Positions 37,341 through 49,837 are shown, counted from the first letter of the stretch. The stretch: 64,000 bases of DNA from Pholiota molesta (GCA_014925825.1 JACGCK010000130.1:1-64000); one strand, 5' to 3'. Translations and numbers: made by a program. The notes: generated from the sequence alone by a model not told the origin.

Positions 37341-37449
37341 CCTGCACTGATTATAATCCAGTGTATATACAATATACCATGAATGATGCGGCAATGAACC
37401 GCAACTTCGTGTGAGTTTAAGAGCTTTGAAGATTCAGAGGTTCAATAGG

Positions 37450-38755
37450 TCAATTGTAGGTGACGAATCTGTCTGAATCTGTCCACGACAACTCTGTTAA
37501 GGACCTACAGAACAGATCTAAAATGTTGTGTAAAGTGTCCTTGCAGCCTGCTAAATTACGTATACATCCCAATGGAATTGGTGCCTCCAACCAAGCTTCC
37601 GCATCAAGATTCCGCGTCGGAGATGTGCTGCCTGCGCAGTTATCTTCGTGCCGTTTGTACGAAGAGTCGGAAAAGGCCTTCCCACAGTGACAACATTGCT
37701 GAGGTGCTAAACTAAAATGGGCTGAGAGGTGGTCTGTACCACAAAAAGATCAGCACAATTGTTCTGTCAAAGGTGAACATTGGAATCCTCACTTCTAAGA
37801 CCACTCAACCTTGTGAAAGGACTTCCGCAGAATTGGAACGGGCATTTACCCGCGTCTTTTGAGTCTTCAGTTTGTCTCTCTCCTGTCGACCCGCGGAAGA
37901 ACCTACAACACGCTTGAAAAGTCGAAATAATCTCGCAATGTCAGGGAAAGGTGGCGCAAGACTGTGGTGCCTGAAGTTGTCTTCAAATGCCTTTTGGATA
38001 ATCGCCATGCTATTTAGAGAGTCGGGAGCTACGTCCACTAAGCTTAGCAAATCCATATTTTGCATCAGAAAGTCGAGAAAATAATGTTGCAGATTTCCGT
38101 TGAAACATGTGAAAGGAACGCTCGTGGTGCGGTAGTGCTCTTGGCCCGCAGCGCTGTCTCTTTCCTGGAGAGGCACGGACCACCGTGCTGAACAGTTGTG
38201 TAGATAACGTTCAAGGATTGAAATTGAGGGTAATCTCAGATTAGAACGTACCCAATTCCCAGCATGGGGCCGTAGTATTTTGCCACTCAGCTGAGTACGT
38301 AACTTCTGCTTGTCATATTAATAGGCGCATTGCGAAACTTATGAACGATGGACAACTCGCCAGGAATATCCATTTCCAGCATGTTTTCATCATAGCCATG
38401 TATATCAGTTTCCATCGCTCGTGAATCCGACAATTCATTGCAAGGCATGAGATCTTGATTTGTAACAGCGGCTGGAAGCATCGTAGTAGCTCGTATCGTT
38501 CCCGTATATATTTCCGACTGCTGCTGAACGGCGGCATCAATATGCACGACACTGGACCCTACATAGAATAATCATTTGTATCGTTTATATAGGGAGAGAA
38601 GAAGGCTCACAATCATAAATGAGATTCGACTGGTTGATCGGTTCCGAGACTCTTGGCAAAATTGCATGGGATACGGGACCCCTGCGGTAATCTGCATTGG
38701 TCGATGTTTCGCTCCCAGTATCGTATTCCGGTGCAATATTCCTCCCATCGGCCAT
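37450..38755 (-). pseudogene. C2H2-type protein, paralogue B, frameshifted
   Basis: A first exon from 38755 (MADGRNIAPEYDTGSETS) is followed by an exon with HIDAAVQQQSEIYTGT, then VPLQERDSAAGQEH, GNLQHYFLDFLMQNMDLLSL and DIARLFRLFKRVVGS. One base is missing just before the first finger (AAATGCCCG where AAATTGCCCG is needed for NCPFQFC, near 37,840), which brings an early stop. The second finger CCHCGKAFSDSSYKRHEDNC is intact in the last exon. The 5' flank resembles that of the left-arm copy, so the two are probably tandem duplicates. Confidence 0.75.
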
Positions 38756-40427
38756 CCGAACCAAGCCTAGTTTTGGTGGTTGCCTATCATCGAGAAGGGG
38801 TAGACACTGGCCTTGCTGCGAGTCTACTTTTGTCAGTCAGCCACGCGATATCGTGCAGTAGAGTGCGAGTGGTTACCGCTGTGGTACTGGAAACGCGTAT
38901 GTGTGGCGGTCTCTTTCCAGTTGGCTGGGCTGGCGACATCGGGAAGGGAGCTCGGATTGTTCAACGAGAGCGATAGGACCACCAATTCGAGAGCTTATAT
39001 AGGCTTATACGAGGACAGCCATAGTCAACATTTTTGCCTAATGCAACAATTATGTCACGTTAAAATGTTTATTCCTTCATTCAAGCTTGCGCGCCTGTCT
39101 GTTACCACTACAAACTAGTATGGTATGATCCTTATCATGTCGACAACCTATGCTCTGTTTCAAAAATAGGTTTTTACACGGGCATTAACGAACGAAAGGC
39201 CATCTATTGGTCCTTTATTACAGTACAGCCTTCCACTGGAGTCATAAATGGAAGGCAGTATCCTATCACTACAGCAAGGGTGATATGCATAAGGACCTCT
39301 ACATAACGGTTTACTGTCCCCGCGGTGGCATAAGTGTGAGAACTCGTAATTGGAGGGTGCAAGAGACATGGACGGCATGAGGAAGAAACATCCATAAATC
39401 AGCGGAGAAATAGCAGAAGGAAGAAACAGATGGTATATCGTCATAACGCACAAGGTACGAGTGGCATGCGGACCAAGGCTTTCGAAGCACAGCCGCTTCA
39501 TTATTTTGATTTCGGTGATCAAGCGCTTACATGTAAGTACATGTCATCCGACGGCGCCGTCACCTCGAATTGCAAAATGAGTGCCTAGCATCTTGCTCTT
39601 CGGCGCTTAATCATGTTTACCACAATCCTATGCTGTTACAATACTTCCAACAAGGTCATCTATGCCTACAGCGTGCCATTTGGATGTTAAGTACTGCGCT
39701 CTGTGCGCTGACAGCGGCATCTGTGGGTCAGCTGAAAACCGCATGCAAATGGCAGTGTATAAGTGTAACATATCAAAGGCTTCTGGAGCCTTCTAAATAG
39801 TAATATCGGTGTGGACGATCATCAAATTCGAATCGACTTGAACACAGCTTCTGGAATCCGTGGTACAAACGAATTCTCTTTTTTGCCTCATGGGGCACGG
39901 TGCCAGCCAGCATATTCATAATATACCCACAACGACAATCGCAAATCAAATGACCTCTGACGCGAGGCGCCTGGGATATGATAAAAGCGGTAAATACATA
40001 GATAAATGCGCCAAGACAATAGATGGTACGAGTCCGTTCCCTGGCAGGATTCTGGAACTTACTAACATTCACGCTTAGTTTTTTTTGTAAAGTTGTTTCA
40101 AGTTCGTTATATAAATTCGTTTATTCTATGGTCGTGATAATGGTAAGTGATGCGTATGATGCGTAGACTACAGATGTGGTTATATGATGAGCAGAAATAT
40201 AATAGGGTCGTAGATCGGTATCGTGTGGAGAGCGTGAAGGGATGGGTGTCGCAGTCGTAAAGGCATTGGGTAATGAACGAAGGTAATACAACAAGAGAGG
40301 CAAAGAGAGAGAGAAAATCCACTGTAATAAGATGAGAAATAAAGAGAAATGAAGAATGCAAAATCCACAAACGAACAAGAAAAAAAAAAAGAAATCATTG
40401 AAGTAACCGGGGCGCAGACCAGCGAGC
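38756..40427. other. Intergenic, no confident gene
   Basis: Contains the 5' flank of paralogue B (GCTTATATAGGC near 38,995). Frames at 39,160-39,522 (minus) and 39,570-39,800 (plus) have no recognisable domain or splice continuation. Confidence 0.45.
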
Positions 40428-43400
40428 TCACTCGCCGACCCACTCGCCGCCACTCGCCAGCGTGGCAAACACGCCCTTGCGCTCCATAAGCGCCTCATAC
40501 GTCCCCGTCTCGCACACCTCGCCCTGGTGCAGCACCACAATCCGGTCGCACATCTGCATGACCTGCAGCTTATGCGTCACCATCACCGTCGTCCGCGCCC
40601 GCCGCGCGCCCTCGGCCTGCGTGATCCCTGCGATCGTTTCGAGCACCACCGCCTGGTTCTCCGCGTCGAGCGCGGACGTGCACTCGTCGAGCACGAGGAT
40701 GTCCGCGGGGCGCGCGAGCGCGCGCGCAATCTGCAGCCGCTGCGCCTGCCCGCCGGAGAGGAGCGCCGCGTTCTCGCCGATGGGCGTGTCGTAGCCCTGC
40801 GGCAGGCCCATGATGAAGTCATGCACGTTCGCCTGGCGCGCGGCGCGGCGCACGTCCTGCGCGTCGACCCACAGCGCCTTGTTGTTCGTGGTATCGGAGG
40901 TGGAGGAGGGCATGTCGCCGTAGCGGATGTTTTCCGCGATGCTGGCGTCGAAAAGATGCGGCGTCTGGCTGACAACGGACACATGCGAGCGGAGATGGGT
41001 GACGTCGACGTCGCTGAGCGGGGTGCCGCCAACGCTGATCGTGCCGGCGGCGGGTTCGTAGAGGCGTTGGAGCAATGCAGCAAGTGTCGATTTTCCTGAG
41101 CCAGATGCGCCGACGACCGCAACACATCTCCAGGCGCGATGGTGAGAGAGACATCCTTGAGAACAGGAACGCCGGGAGCGGCGGGGTACGCGAAGTAGAC
41201 GTGCTCGAAGCGTACCGCGCCGTCCATCGGGGGCATCAGCTGCCCCTTCGCCTCGTCCGTGTCCGTCACGCTGAGCGCGCGGAGGCGCTCGAGGTCCGCG
41301 GTGGCCTGCACGGCCTTGGCGATGCGCTCGGTGAACGCCATGAGCTGCGCGCCGATGGTGACGGAGAACACGACGAGATTGAGGACCTCGACCATCTGCA
41401 GATACGTGTAGGTGCCCTGCGAGATGAGGGCGGCACCGACGAAGAAGAGGAGCGCCTCGGCGAGGTAAATGAGCCCGGAGGAGACGCCGTACGTGCACCC
41501 CTCGACGAGGGCACCGCGCACGCCAGTGCGGAGAGCGCGGTCGGCGGCGGCGTCGAACTGCGCAGCGAAGATGGGCTCGAACGACATGCACCTGATACCG
41601 CGCACATTGATGATCGCCTGAAAAAAAAAAAAATCAGCATCCCGAACTTCCAAAGCACACAAAACTCACATACATCATAATACCCCCTCGCAACCTCCTC
41701 CCGTGCCCGCTTATTCCGCACCTCGCACTTCGCCACCAGCCGCGTCTGCAGTGCCATCACCCTGCAAACACCGGCGCGATCGCGAAGCCCGCCAGCGTCA
41801 GCTGCCAGCCCCTCACCAGCGCCCAGCCGAGGCCCACGCCAGCATCGCGCCCACCACCACGCCCTGCGCCAGCACCACCGCCACCAATTCCTGCATCGTC
41901 CCGTCCCGCACAATCACCTGCGCGAGCCTTGGCGGCGCGTTCCCGGCGCGGTCGAACCACTTCTTGTCCTGGCGCAGCACGGCGCCGAGGCGGAGGCGCG
42001 GAGGCGCGTCGTCCAGCGCATGCCCGCGGTCTCCATGAGGAAGTACTTCGCCCGAGGAAGACGCCGTCGAGCGCGGCGACGCCGAGCACGAGCCCGCCGA
42101 AGTGGTTGATCGCGGCCGTGTCGCGCGCGCCGATGGACACCTCGAACAACAGCCGCGAGAGGAGGAAGGAGAAGACGGGCGTCATCGCGCCGGAGGCGAG
42201 GCATGCGATCAGGCCGAGCACGAGGAGCGGTCGGTCGGGCACGGTCGGGAGCACGGTGCGCATGAGCTTCCAGAAAGGCGGCGGTGTGTCGTTCTCGCCG
42301 TCGTCGCTGCGGTCTGAACGTCGAGTGCGGTGGGTTGTTCTGCTGGCGAGCATGCTTCGCCGCCTTCCGCGCGGCCCGCCTCTCCCTTCGCGTCATCTTC
42401 CTGTCCTTCTCCGCGTCCTCCGGGACCAGCCACCCGCGGCGCGGCGCGCGGCCCCCACGCCCTTCCCTTGCGCGCCGGGCGCTGTCCTCCATCGCGCGCT
42501 TCTCGCGCCCGAAGTCCTCGTCGTCCGTCTCCTCGTCCGTGTACACCTCCTCCTCCTCGTCGACGAACTTCTCGTGTTGGGCGCTCTTCCACGGCACGCC
42601 GGAGGCAACGACGGTGCTCGCCGCGCTCGTCGGGGTGAACGGCAGGCTGAAGCGCTTGCTGCCCGGCGTGCTGAGGTGGTGGCGAAGGTGTTGAAGTTGG
42701 CGGGGGTGATGATCTGGATGCTCGACGGGCGGCGCTTGTGTTTCGGGGCCGCCATCGTCGTTGGATTCTGTTGTTGTTGCTGTTGCTGTTGCGACGACGC
42801 GTAATGGCTCGTCCTAGCGCGCCCATTGCCGGTGAGGTCCGCGACCGCCTCGAGCATCCAGTTCCCAAACGTCAACGGCCTCACACTCGGGTGGCGCGGC
42901 GCCTGCTCCTCCGCACCCTCTTCCTCTTCCACCGCCACCTCCTCCTCAGGGTCTTCGCGCACCGGCACAAGCCCGTCAAGGTCCTGCGTTGGCAGCGCGC
43001 CCCCCGTCCGGCGCTGCGCATCGAGCATCCGGCGGAACTCGCCGCGCGCATCGTCCGTATCACGGTCCTCGTCGCCGACCGCCTCTAGGGCCTCGAGGTC
43101 CGCACGGTACCCCTGCTCCACGACGCGCCCGCTGCGCATGACGTACACGAAGTCCGCGGGCTCGATCTGTGACAGATCGTGCGTGATGACGATGGTGGTG
43201 CGCGGGCGGCGGGTCTTGTTGTTGTTATTGGTGGAGGATGAGGAGGAGCGCCATTGCCGGAGGGCGGCGGCGACAAGGAGGCGGGCCGGGGGTCGAGGGC
43301 TGAAGTGGCTTCGTCTGTGAGTGATGGGAAGTGGATCAGTAAAGGAAGCGGAAAACACAGTAGGGCCAAGACAAACCTAGAACCAGAATCGTGCTGTCCC

Positions 43401-45320
43401 GGATCCACGCGCGCGCCAGCGCGAGGCGCTGCCGCTGCCCGCCACTCATCTCCACGCCCTGCCCCTCCCCTTCACCGCCTCCAACACCGCTAAGCACCGT
43501 CGCGTACCCCGCGGGCAGGTCCCGGACCCACTCGTGCAGCAGACTCGCGCGGGCCGCGGCCTCGACCCGCGTCTCCCTCTCCTCCTCGGAGAGCGTGTGC
43601 AGTGTCGCCTGCGGGAGCGCGGCGAGGATGTTGTCCGCGATACTGCGCCCACCGAGCACGAGCGACGCAGCAGAGGCCTGCGACAGCACCGTCACATGCG
43701 CTGACAGAAATTCGGAGGAGAGCAGCGGGAGCGGGTGGTCGTCCAAGGTGACCATACCGGTGTTGCCAGTGCTCTGAGTACTGCCGGAGGAGGTGGGGTG
43801 CGAGGTGGTGCCGAGTGGGTAGAGCCCGCCGAGCAATGCGGCGACGGTGCTCTTGCCGGAGCCGCTGCCGCCGACGACGAAGGTCGTCTCGCCCGCGGGG
43901 AGGAAGAGGGAGACGTTGGCGAGCGCGCGCACGGCGGGGCGCGAGGGGTACGCGAAGGACACGTTGTACAGCGCGAGCTCGCCCGTGCACCGCGCGGGGT
44001 GCAGCTTGCGCAGAGTGCGCGGGCGCGCGTGGATGGAGAAAGTGGGAGTAGTCGGCGTCGCAGGCGCATTCGAAGAGTCGGCGGATGGCGCATTATCGTA
44101 TTCGGAAGACAGCGCGAGCAGCGCGGCCATCGCGGCCTTGCCCTTCGCGAGCACGATCAGCTGCGGGATGCACATCTGCAGACTGCTCGTGGCGATGAGG
44201 CACGCCCAGAACACGGCCATCACCTGTCCCGCGCCGACTTTGCCGTCGCGCACGAGCTTCCCGCCGAACCAGAAGCCCTGCACAAACATCGCCATCATCA
44301 CGAACTGCGCGCCGCCCGACGTCGCCGCCCACACGCCGTTCAGCGACCGCGCTTGGGATTGCAAGGTCGCGAAGATCGCATTGGCACGCGCGAGCTCGTA
44401 CGCGGCGGCGTTGAAGGCCTTGACGGTGGCGATCGCGGACGCGGCGCGCTCGACGCGGGTGGCGGCGACGGCGGTGCTGTGGCGCTCCGCAGCGAGGAGC
44501 GGGGTCGCGATGCCCTGCGCGAGTATCTGGATGAATGTGAGGAGCGGCACGGCGGAGAGGATGACGAGCGTGAGCGTGGGCGCGTGCGAGAACGCGAGCG
44601 CGAGCGCGGCGATCACCGTGGTCAGGTTCTGCACGAGCGTGCCCGGGGCGAGCGAGGAGGCGTGCCGCACGTCGTCAGTTTCTCTGTGGGTGGGTTAGGA
44701 AAGGGATGTAAACACAGGAGAGGGGACTTGCCTTGAGAATTTAGCCATCAGGCCACCAGCGCCGACGCCCTCTTCGCTCTCGCCAGCGCCCATTTTCAAG
44801 TCAAACCATGCCATCTCCTTTCCTGTCACCTCCTCATACACTCGCTTCCGCACGGCCAGGACATTGGTCTCGCCGACCCAGATCCACAGCGCGCTTGTCG
44901 TGCTGCCCAAGGCGAAGCTGCCTACAGCCAAGCCCACGAGCATGAGCGCTGCGCGGCCGACGCCCGACAGGAGCGCGGCCTTGTCGGCGGGGGTGGGGGA
45001 TGTGAGGGGAACTGTGCGAACGTGTCGAAGACCTGGCCGACGACGAGGGTCATGAAAGGGGCGATGCCGCCTGCGATAACGGAAGTGATGATGGCGGGGG
45101 TAAGCAGAAGCAGCGCATGGCGCCGCGGAAGGAGGGAGAAGAGGAGCCGGATGGATGGTGTTGGTCCTTGGGGTTGTTGTTGTTGTGGCTCTTCATGGTG
45201 AGATGTGGTGGGGGAGAGAGGGGAAGGAAATGGTTTGTGTGTTGATGCTACAGAGTCGATGGAGGCGCGGGGGGACACGGTGAGCTCGTAGGCTTCCATG
45301 TCGGGGGCCGCAGTGTGCAT
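40428..45320 (-). pseudogene. ABCB/STE6-type full ABC exporter with one-base gaps
   Basis: Full TMD1-NBD1-TMD2-NBD2 exporter of the ABCB family, the group of MDR proteins and the fungal a-factor exporter. It starts near 45320 (MHTAAPDMEAYELTV) and ends at 40428 (GGEWVGE). NBD1 has GGSGSGKST, MSGGQRQRLALARA and, after an intron, DEATSALD. NBD2 has GASGSGKST, LSGGQAQRLQIARALARP, ILVLDECTSALD and a VMVTHK switch. The linker after NBD1 is long, acidic and Gln-rich. At least seven places need one extra base to stay in frame: near 45,015, 43,290, 42,055, 41,995, 41,845, 41,760 and 41,122, mostly in C/G runs. That means either a young pseudogene or a GC-run assembly problem. Mating-pheromone export is only a family-level guess. 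Decayed copies surround it. Confidence 0.8.
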
Positions 45321-46097
45321 GGCACAAAGAAGGGAGGAAGAACGAAAGAAAGTGGGCAGCCATGGCGGAGCCCTTTGGTTTTGTGGGAGGCGCGGGGCTC
45401 ATTGTCCTCGCGCCAATTGTCTTCCTATTGTCTTCACCATGTTTGGCCGTGTTTGGCACCTCGCCCTCGTTATTGTTCGTCAGGCACAATGCAGTAGCCG
45501 TGGGATTTCCTCCCTTGCCCAGTCTGTGTCAGTAGATAGGTCTATGCGTTGCTCGGAGTGAAGGAAAGGGAAAGGAGAGAAACAGAGAGAAGAAAAGAAA
45601 AATCAGAGAAAATCTCACAAGCGCGTTCTGTGAACAGTCCGGCGGGGGTTTGCGGTCAAAGAAATTGATTTCTTGGTCGCCAAAGTATCTCTCGCTCGGC
45701 GCAGCCGGAAGATAGGCCTTCTTGACTCATCCCCGTCTCTCGTAGTCGAGGCCCATCCTACGGCCGTACGCTGTGGGCCCAACACCCATGGCCGGATTTG
45801 GCTTCTATTTGGCCACTCCTTTGGGTACGAAACAAACCATAGCCAAACAAAAGCCCGGCACAGCCACCGCGTGACGGTTGTTTGGCTATAAGCCAAATAC
45901 CTGACACAGCTTTGCAGGGGAAGGCAAACGCGTGGACGGCGCTGCTGGCCCAGGGCAAGCATTTGGTCGTCGAAGTCTACCTTGCGATGGGAGGGAAGGA
46001 GGGTGTCCGAGCACACTATACGAAGTGTGACGGTTTGAATGTAGAGGTAATTTACACATCTCTAAAAAATAGATTTGATACTTTTCAGTTGTAATTT
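45321..46097. other. Intergenic 5' flank of the ABC exporter
   Basis: Probable promoter side of the exporter. No gene or recognisable core promoter found. Confidence 0.4.
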
Positions 46098-46480
46098 GAG
46101 CATAGTGTAAACAAAGTTGCAAATATATGCGTATACGCACATATATTTGGATAAGACTTACCGCTGAGAACTGTCAACCAGCATAGCTTGTCCAGAGGGA
46201 ATAAAGGATAGGATCCTAGCTATGAGCATAGTGTAAGGGAAGTTGCAAATATATGTGCATGTACGCGCACATATTTGGATAAGACTTACCGCTGAGAACT
46301 GTTAGCCAGCATAGCTTGTCCAGACGGAATATAGAATAGGATCCTAGCTATGAGCATAGTGTAAGGGAAGTTGCAAATATATGCGCGTATATGCGCATAT
46401 ATTTGGATAAGACTTACCGCTGAGAACTGTTAACCAGCATAGCTTGTCCAGACGGAATAAAAGATAGCATCCTAGCTATA
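46098..46480. repeat. Minisatellite, three units of about 127 bp
   Basis: Units start at 46098, 46224 and 46352 with GAGCATAGTGTAA and run through TTGGATAAGACTTACCGCTG and CCAGCATAGCTTGTCCAGA. Each has an alternating purine-pyrimidine dyad such as AATATATGCGCGTATATGCG with its complement. Confidence 0.9.
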
Positions 46481-46869
46481 AGCAAGTCATAAAGAGACGT
46501 CAAATAGATTCAACCCAGCCACTCACCTTGCAGAGTCCAATGGGTATGACATCGATCTGGTTAGTCGCGCTATGTCGTCAGGATGTTAGATCTATAGACT
46601 ATATCTTATGTATCTTCTTAGTCTCTTACCTCTGGTATCTCTGTAGCATAGTAGCAGTAGATAGATAGGTATGCAAGACATTCTATGTAGGCTGAACACA
46701 GGGGGGAAGGGGGAAAGGTGGTGGGGGAAAGGAAGAAAGGAGTTGAGGATTTCGCAAACACGATCGAACGTGAAGCCGCCGCGTTTGGTCACATGACACC
46801 GCCGGAAATATCCGAACGCCCCAAAGACAAAGTGCCACGGCGCGCACCTGGCACGCACCGTACAGTGAT

Positions 46870-47330
46870 GGCCTTCCCAACGACATCGAGCTAGCGCACG
46901 TCGCGGTCGCCATCCCAGCCGCCGCCGCTCCTCAACAACAACCAGCCCAACCAGACTCTGCCCCTGAGCCCGCCGCGGACGCTGCAGCCGACGCCGCCCA
47001 CCCCGAAGCTCTCGTTAACATCCATCGCGATCGCCCAAGTCCTCGAGGTCCTCCCTGAGATTGACCGCGTATATCTTGCGCGTATGGTGCGCGCGAGCAT
47101 GCCGGCGCTGGGCGCGGACACGGGCGAGCGGGTGCTGGGGCGGTTTGTGGAGAGCGGGGCGTGGCCGAGGGAGGGTCGAGTGGTGCATGCGGGTTCGGCG
47201 AATGCGCCTTCCGCTGCTGCTGCTGCTGCTGCTGCTGTTGCTGTACCGCCTGATGCAGCTGGACCCCATTGTGGTGCCGCAGCCTGCGTTTGCGCTGGAC
47301 TCTGTGCAGGTCGCGGACCGCGTTCTATGC
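46870..47330 (+). pseudogene. Possible CUE-like domain fragment, alanine-rich tail
   Basis: An Ala/Pro/Gln-rich stretch (AIPAAAAPQQQPAQ) is followed by IAQVLEVLPEIDRVYLARMV and GERVLGRFVESGAWP. That pattern resembles CUE-like helices in fungal RING/RBR ubiquitin ligases. There is no RING motif, start or splice continuation. The frame then runs into a (GCT)n alanine tract and an ABC fragment. Confidence 0.25.
47211..47245. repeat. (GCT)n microsatellite
   Basis: About ten CTG/GCT units with one interruption, encoding poly-Ala in one frame. Confidence 0.9.
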
Positions 47331-47334
47331 CATC

Positions 47335-47600
47335 TGTCTGGCTCTGTCACCGCCCTTCCTCCCGCTTCTCATGCATAGTCTCCGGCGCGATGACTCCTCT
47401 CTTCTCCCTCCTTCAGTCGCGCATACCTCGTCGAAGTCTGCACTAGGACAGGACCGGGGCATCGCGGCCCTCGACGATTTCTTTCTTGATGCACAGGCTC
47501 ACAGCACTTCCTCGCGGAGAACTCGGGTATGCGCTGGACGACGTGCTCTGCTAGGACAAGACGTAATTCAACCGTGCTGAAAATTCCGTGCCGAGATGGT
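47335..47600 (+). pseudogene. ABC exporter fragment (start of TMD2)
   Basis: The stretch around CTCCGGCGCGATGACTCCTC and the later GGCATCGCGGCCCTCGACGA with GGTATGCGCTGGACGACG follows the exporter coding strand at about 41,960-42,220. Frames are broken by indels. Confidence 0.7.
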
Positions 47601-47925
47601 TAAGTTTTGGGCGATGCGCTGAACTTCGTGACTGTGGAATGGGCGCAGAGCGCTGTGCAATGGGCGATGCTGGGCATTGGGCTGCTACATAAGCTGACGC
47701 CCGTCGTTGCATTCACTCGTATTCGACTTTACGGTTTGCCTTGTAAACCACCCATTTTGGGTATAGGCGGCTGCGTCGTACACGGGCGGGTAAGGCAAAG
47801 GTCCCGAAAGGGAGGTTAGGAGAAGAAAGACTACTGGTACCTTACTATGACAGTGATATCTAGGCGAATCAACTCGTACACTAATGCGAACCCCGCGCAA
47901 CGCTCCGTATATAATCTAATCTGAT

Positions 47926-49446
47926 CTACGAGGACTTCAGTTCCTCCGCCCTTTTCTTCACCCACTCCGCAATGAGTACCCACTCTATCCATCCATGCAT
48001 AACAAGGTGAGTGATCTTCAGCGGGTCCTTCCTCATGTCCCAAAATCCATCAATCCCGAATCGAGGATCATGGGCGCTTAACATCTGCTCGTATTGACGA
48101 CGAAGCAGGGTATCTTTCCATCGACGAGGGGCGTCGTATTCTTCATCAGAGGTACCATCGTCCTCAGCACTATCCTCATATAACTCCGCTGCGCCCTGGT
48201 TCTCTTCGCTTGTTTCGTCTGATGCGGCTTCGCCTTTTGAGAATTCGACATCTTCAAGAGCTTCGAGATTATTGCTCGCCCTCTCGATTAACGGCATCTC
48301 GTTCCATTCGGGAATAGAGCCTTCGACATATTCTTCTTCCTCGTCGATTGGCAAGAACTCAAAAGCCCCGTCCTGATCCCATCTTTCATCAGATCCATTG
48401 ATCGAACAAATATCCTCCGGATAACGACTGCAAAGGAGGAAAGGCAAAGTGTACACGTCGTCCCAGTCCAACAAGGCTGTTATCCTACGGGTATCTGGAT
48501 CCATTAGCATATTCCTAAACGCATAATCGGTGGGAGCGAATGACAGACAGTAGAGTTCTGGCTGAGATGGTGGGGGCAATGGGCACGCCCGAATGAGAGC
48601 GAGTAGCGCATCAGCGACGTCCAGAAAATCACCAACAGTGCATGGCTCGTCGAAGTAATAACCAAGGTTTTCCGTGACATCAGTTGCACGATCGGCACCG
48701 AAAATCTGCGCAATGGAATCCACTTCGTGCTGCCAAAGCTCAACCCAGAAGTCGCGAAGCGTTGTTGGAATGGTCTGGGGCCATGTCGATATACCTCTAT
48801 GGGGCGTCATTGTGCACACTGGTCCAAGGCAAAGGGGGCCCAGGCGGTATGCCGACGCATCGGAAAAGCATACCTCAGCTTCAGGTGGAAGGTCTGCAAA
48901 ATAAATGCTTCCAATACCTTGGAACGGCAAAGGCGTCGCCGATCTCGCGTGGTAGCTGGCAATCTCGTCCAACAAGCGTGTACGATCTTCGGGCAGAAGC
49001 TCGTCCCACTGCTTCCAAGGTGGGATGCCAGGGGCCCATTCCATAAGAATATATGGTGCTCCTACAGGGTTCTTCTCGTTATGGTGCCATGCATAAACCT
49101 CAGGAACCGGGAGCCTGGTATATAGTCGAGCCAAGGTCATCATCGCAACGACCGACTCTATGCGGCCGGGGGCACGGTAAGTTTTGTAGGGGATGCGTGC
49201 TGCCACTCGAAAACCGTTCGGAAATTGGAGAGAATAAACGGCATTGACATTGCCACCATCGGCTTTTGAGACAGTTGGGACTGCGGTGGAGGAAAATGCA
49301 TGCATGGCAACGAAAACGAGCGCTCTTGTGTCCACAGCTAGATGCTTGTCGCTAACTTCCATCGGAATTGCATCTGGGGATATTGAAGGTGGCTTCCATC
49401 CGGGAAGGATTGTCTGAGGGACATGCAGCGGAATTCGGCGTTCCAT
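47926..49446 (-). CDS. APH/PKL-type kinase, fungal family
   Basis: Single-exon 506-residue protein of the aminoglycoside-phosphotransferase-like kinase superfamily, common and expanded in Agaricomycetes. ATG at 49446 (MERRIPLHVPQTI). The N-lobe has FRVAARIPYKTYRAPGRIES, VPEVYAWHHNEKNPVGAPYI and LMEWAPGIP at the hinge. The catalytic loop is APTDYAFRNMLMD with candidate Asp307 and Asn312; the usual His two residues before the Asp is Pro305. The metal-binding Asp is Asp327 in LLDWDD. An acidic insert (about residues 360-440) precedes a basic helical tail. Substrate unknown; not a resistance gene by this evidence. The 3' end was copied to 29.25-29.40 kb. Confidence 0.85.
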   Translation of the reverse strand: MERRIPLHVPQTILPGWKPPSISPDAIPMEVSDKHLAVDTRALVFVAMHAFSSTAVPTVSKADGGNVNAVYSLQFPNGFRVAARIPYKTYRAPGRIESVVAMMTLARLYTRLPVPEVYAWHHNEKNPVGAPYILMEWAPGIPPWKQWDELLPEDRTRLLDEIASYHARSATPLPFQGIGSIYFADLPPEAEVCFSDASAYRLGPLCLGPVCTMTPHRGISTWPQTIPTTLRDFWVELWQHEVDSIAQIFGADRATDVTENLGYYFDEPCTVGDFLDVADALLALIRACPLPPPSQPELYCLSFAPTDYAFRNMLMDPDTRRITALLDWDDVYTLPFLLCSRYPEDICSINGSDERWDQDGAFEFLPIDEEEEYVEGSIPEWNEMPLIERASNNLEALEDVEFSKGEAASDETSEENQGAAELYEDSAEDDGTSDEEYDAPRRWKDTLLRRQYEQMLSAHDPRFGIDGFWDMRKDPLKITHLVMHGWIEWVLIAEWVKKRAEELKSS

Positions 49447-49837
49447 CTGAGTAATTGAGGTTTTGAACAGAACTCTAAGGATCAAGTAAAGGCGTGGAGG
49501 GTGTCAGAGATATCGAAATATATACTTACTCCCTGCATAATGACATACTGATTGATTGATTGAATCATCCACAGACTGTCAAGTTCGGAGCTCCGACAAT
49601 CACATTAAAATGTTCATCGCCATCGGTCTCCACACTTTGGCCGATCGTGCAACGAGCTTGTTCCGAATTCGAAAGAGAAGCGAAGAGCGTCTCAGAAATA
49701 AAGCTCACAGTTCTCTTGCAATGCTCCCTAGATGCTTATGAGACGACGGACGCTCATCGCTTTCCATTCTGGGAAGACACTCAGTCAACATTTTCAGCAC
49801 CTGATTCAGCGTCCATACCTGCATCCGCGAGGATCCG

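Larger units (their letters stand above)
30450..37345. repeat. Left arm of a large inverted duplication
   Basis: Its reverse complement recurs at about 49,838-56,720. In order from the outside in, both arms carry an ABC fragment, a CDF transporter, a C2H2 gene, a non-coding stretch with a reversed GACGTCACTTTTCGAGAACA-like tract, and a hAT-derived tract ending GGTAATTGACTCACGGAT. The arms diverge by many point changes and indels, so the event is not recent. Confidence 0.85.

Noticed and set aside
41075..44736. Plus-strand frames of 190-333 codons opposite the ABC exporter
   Set aside because: They are antisense to conserved ABC motifs and arise from high GC at third positions.
40428..45320. 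Explaining the ABC frame breaks as introns
   Set aside because: Each break needs exactly one additional base within a conserved motif and lacks GT-AG borders, so introns cannot account for them.
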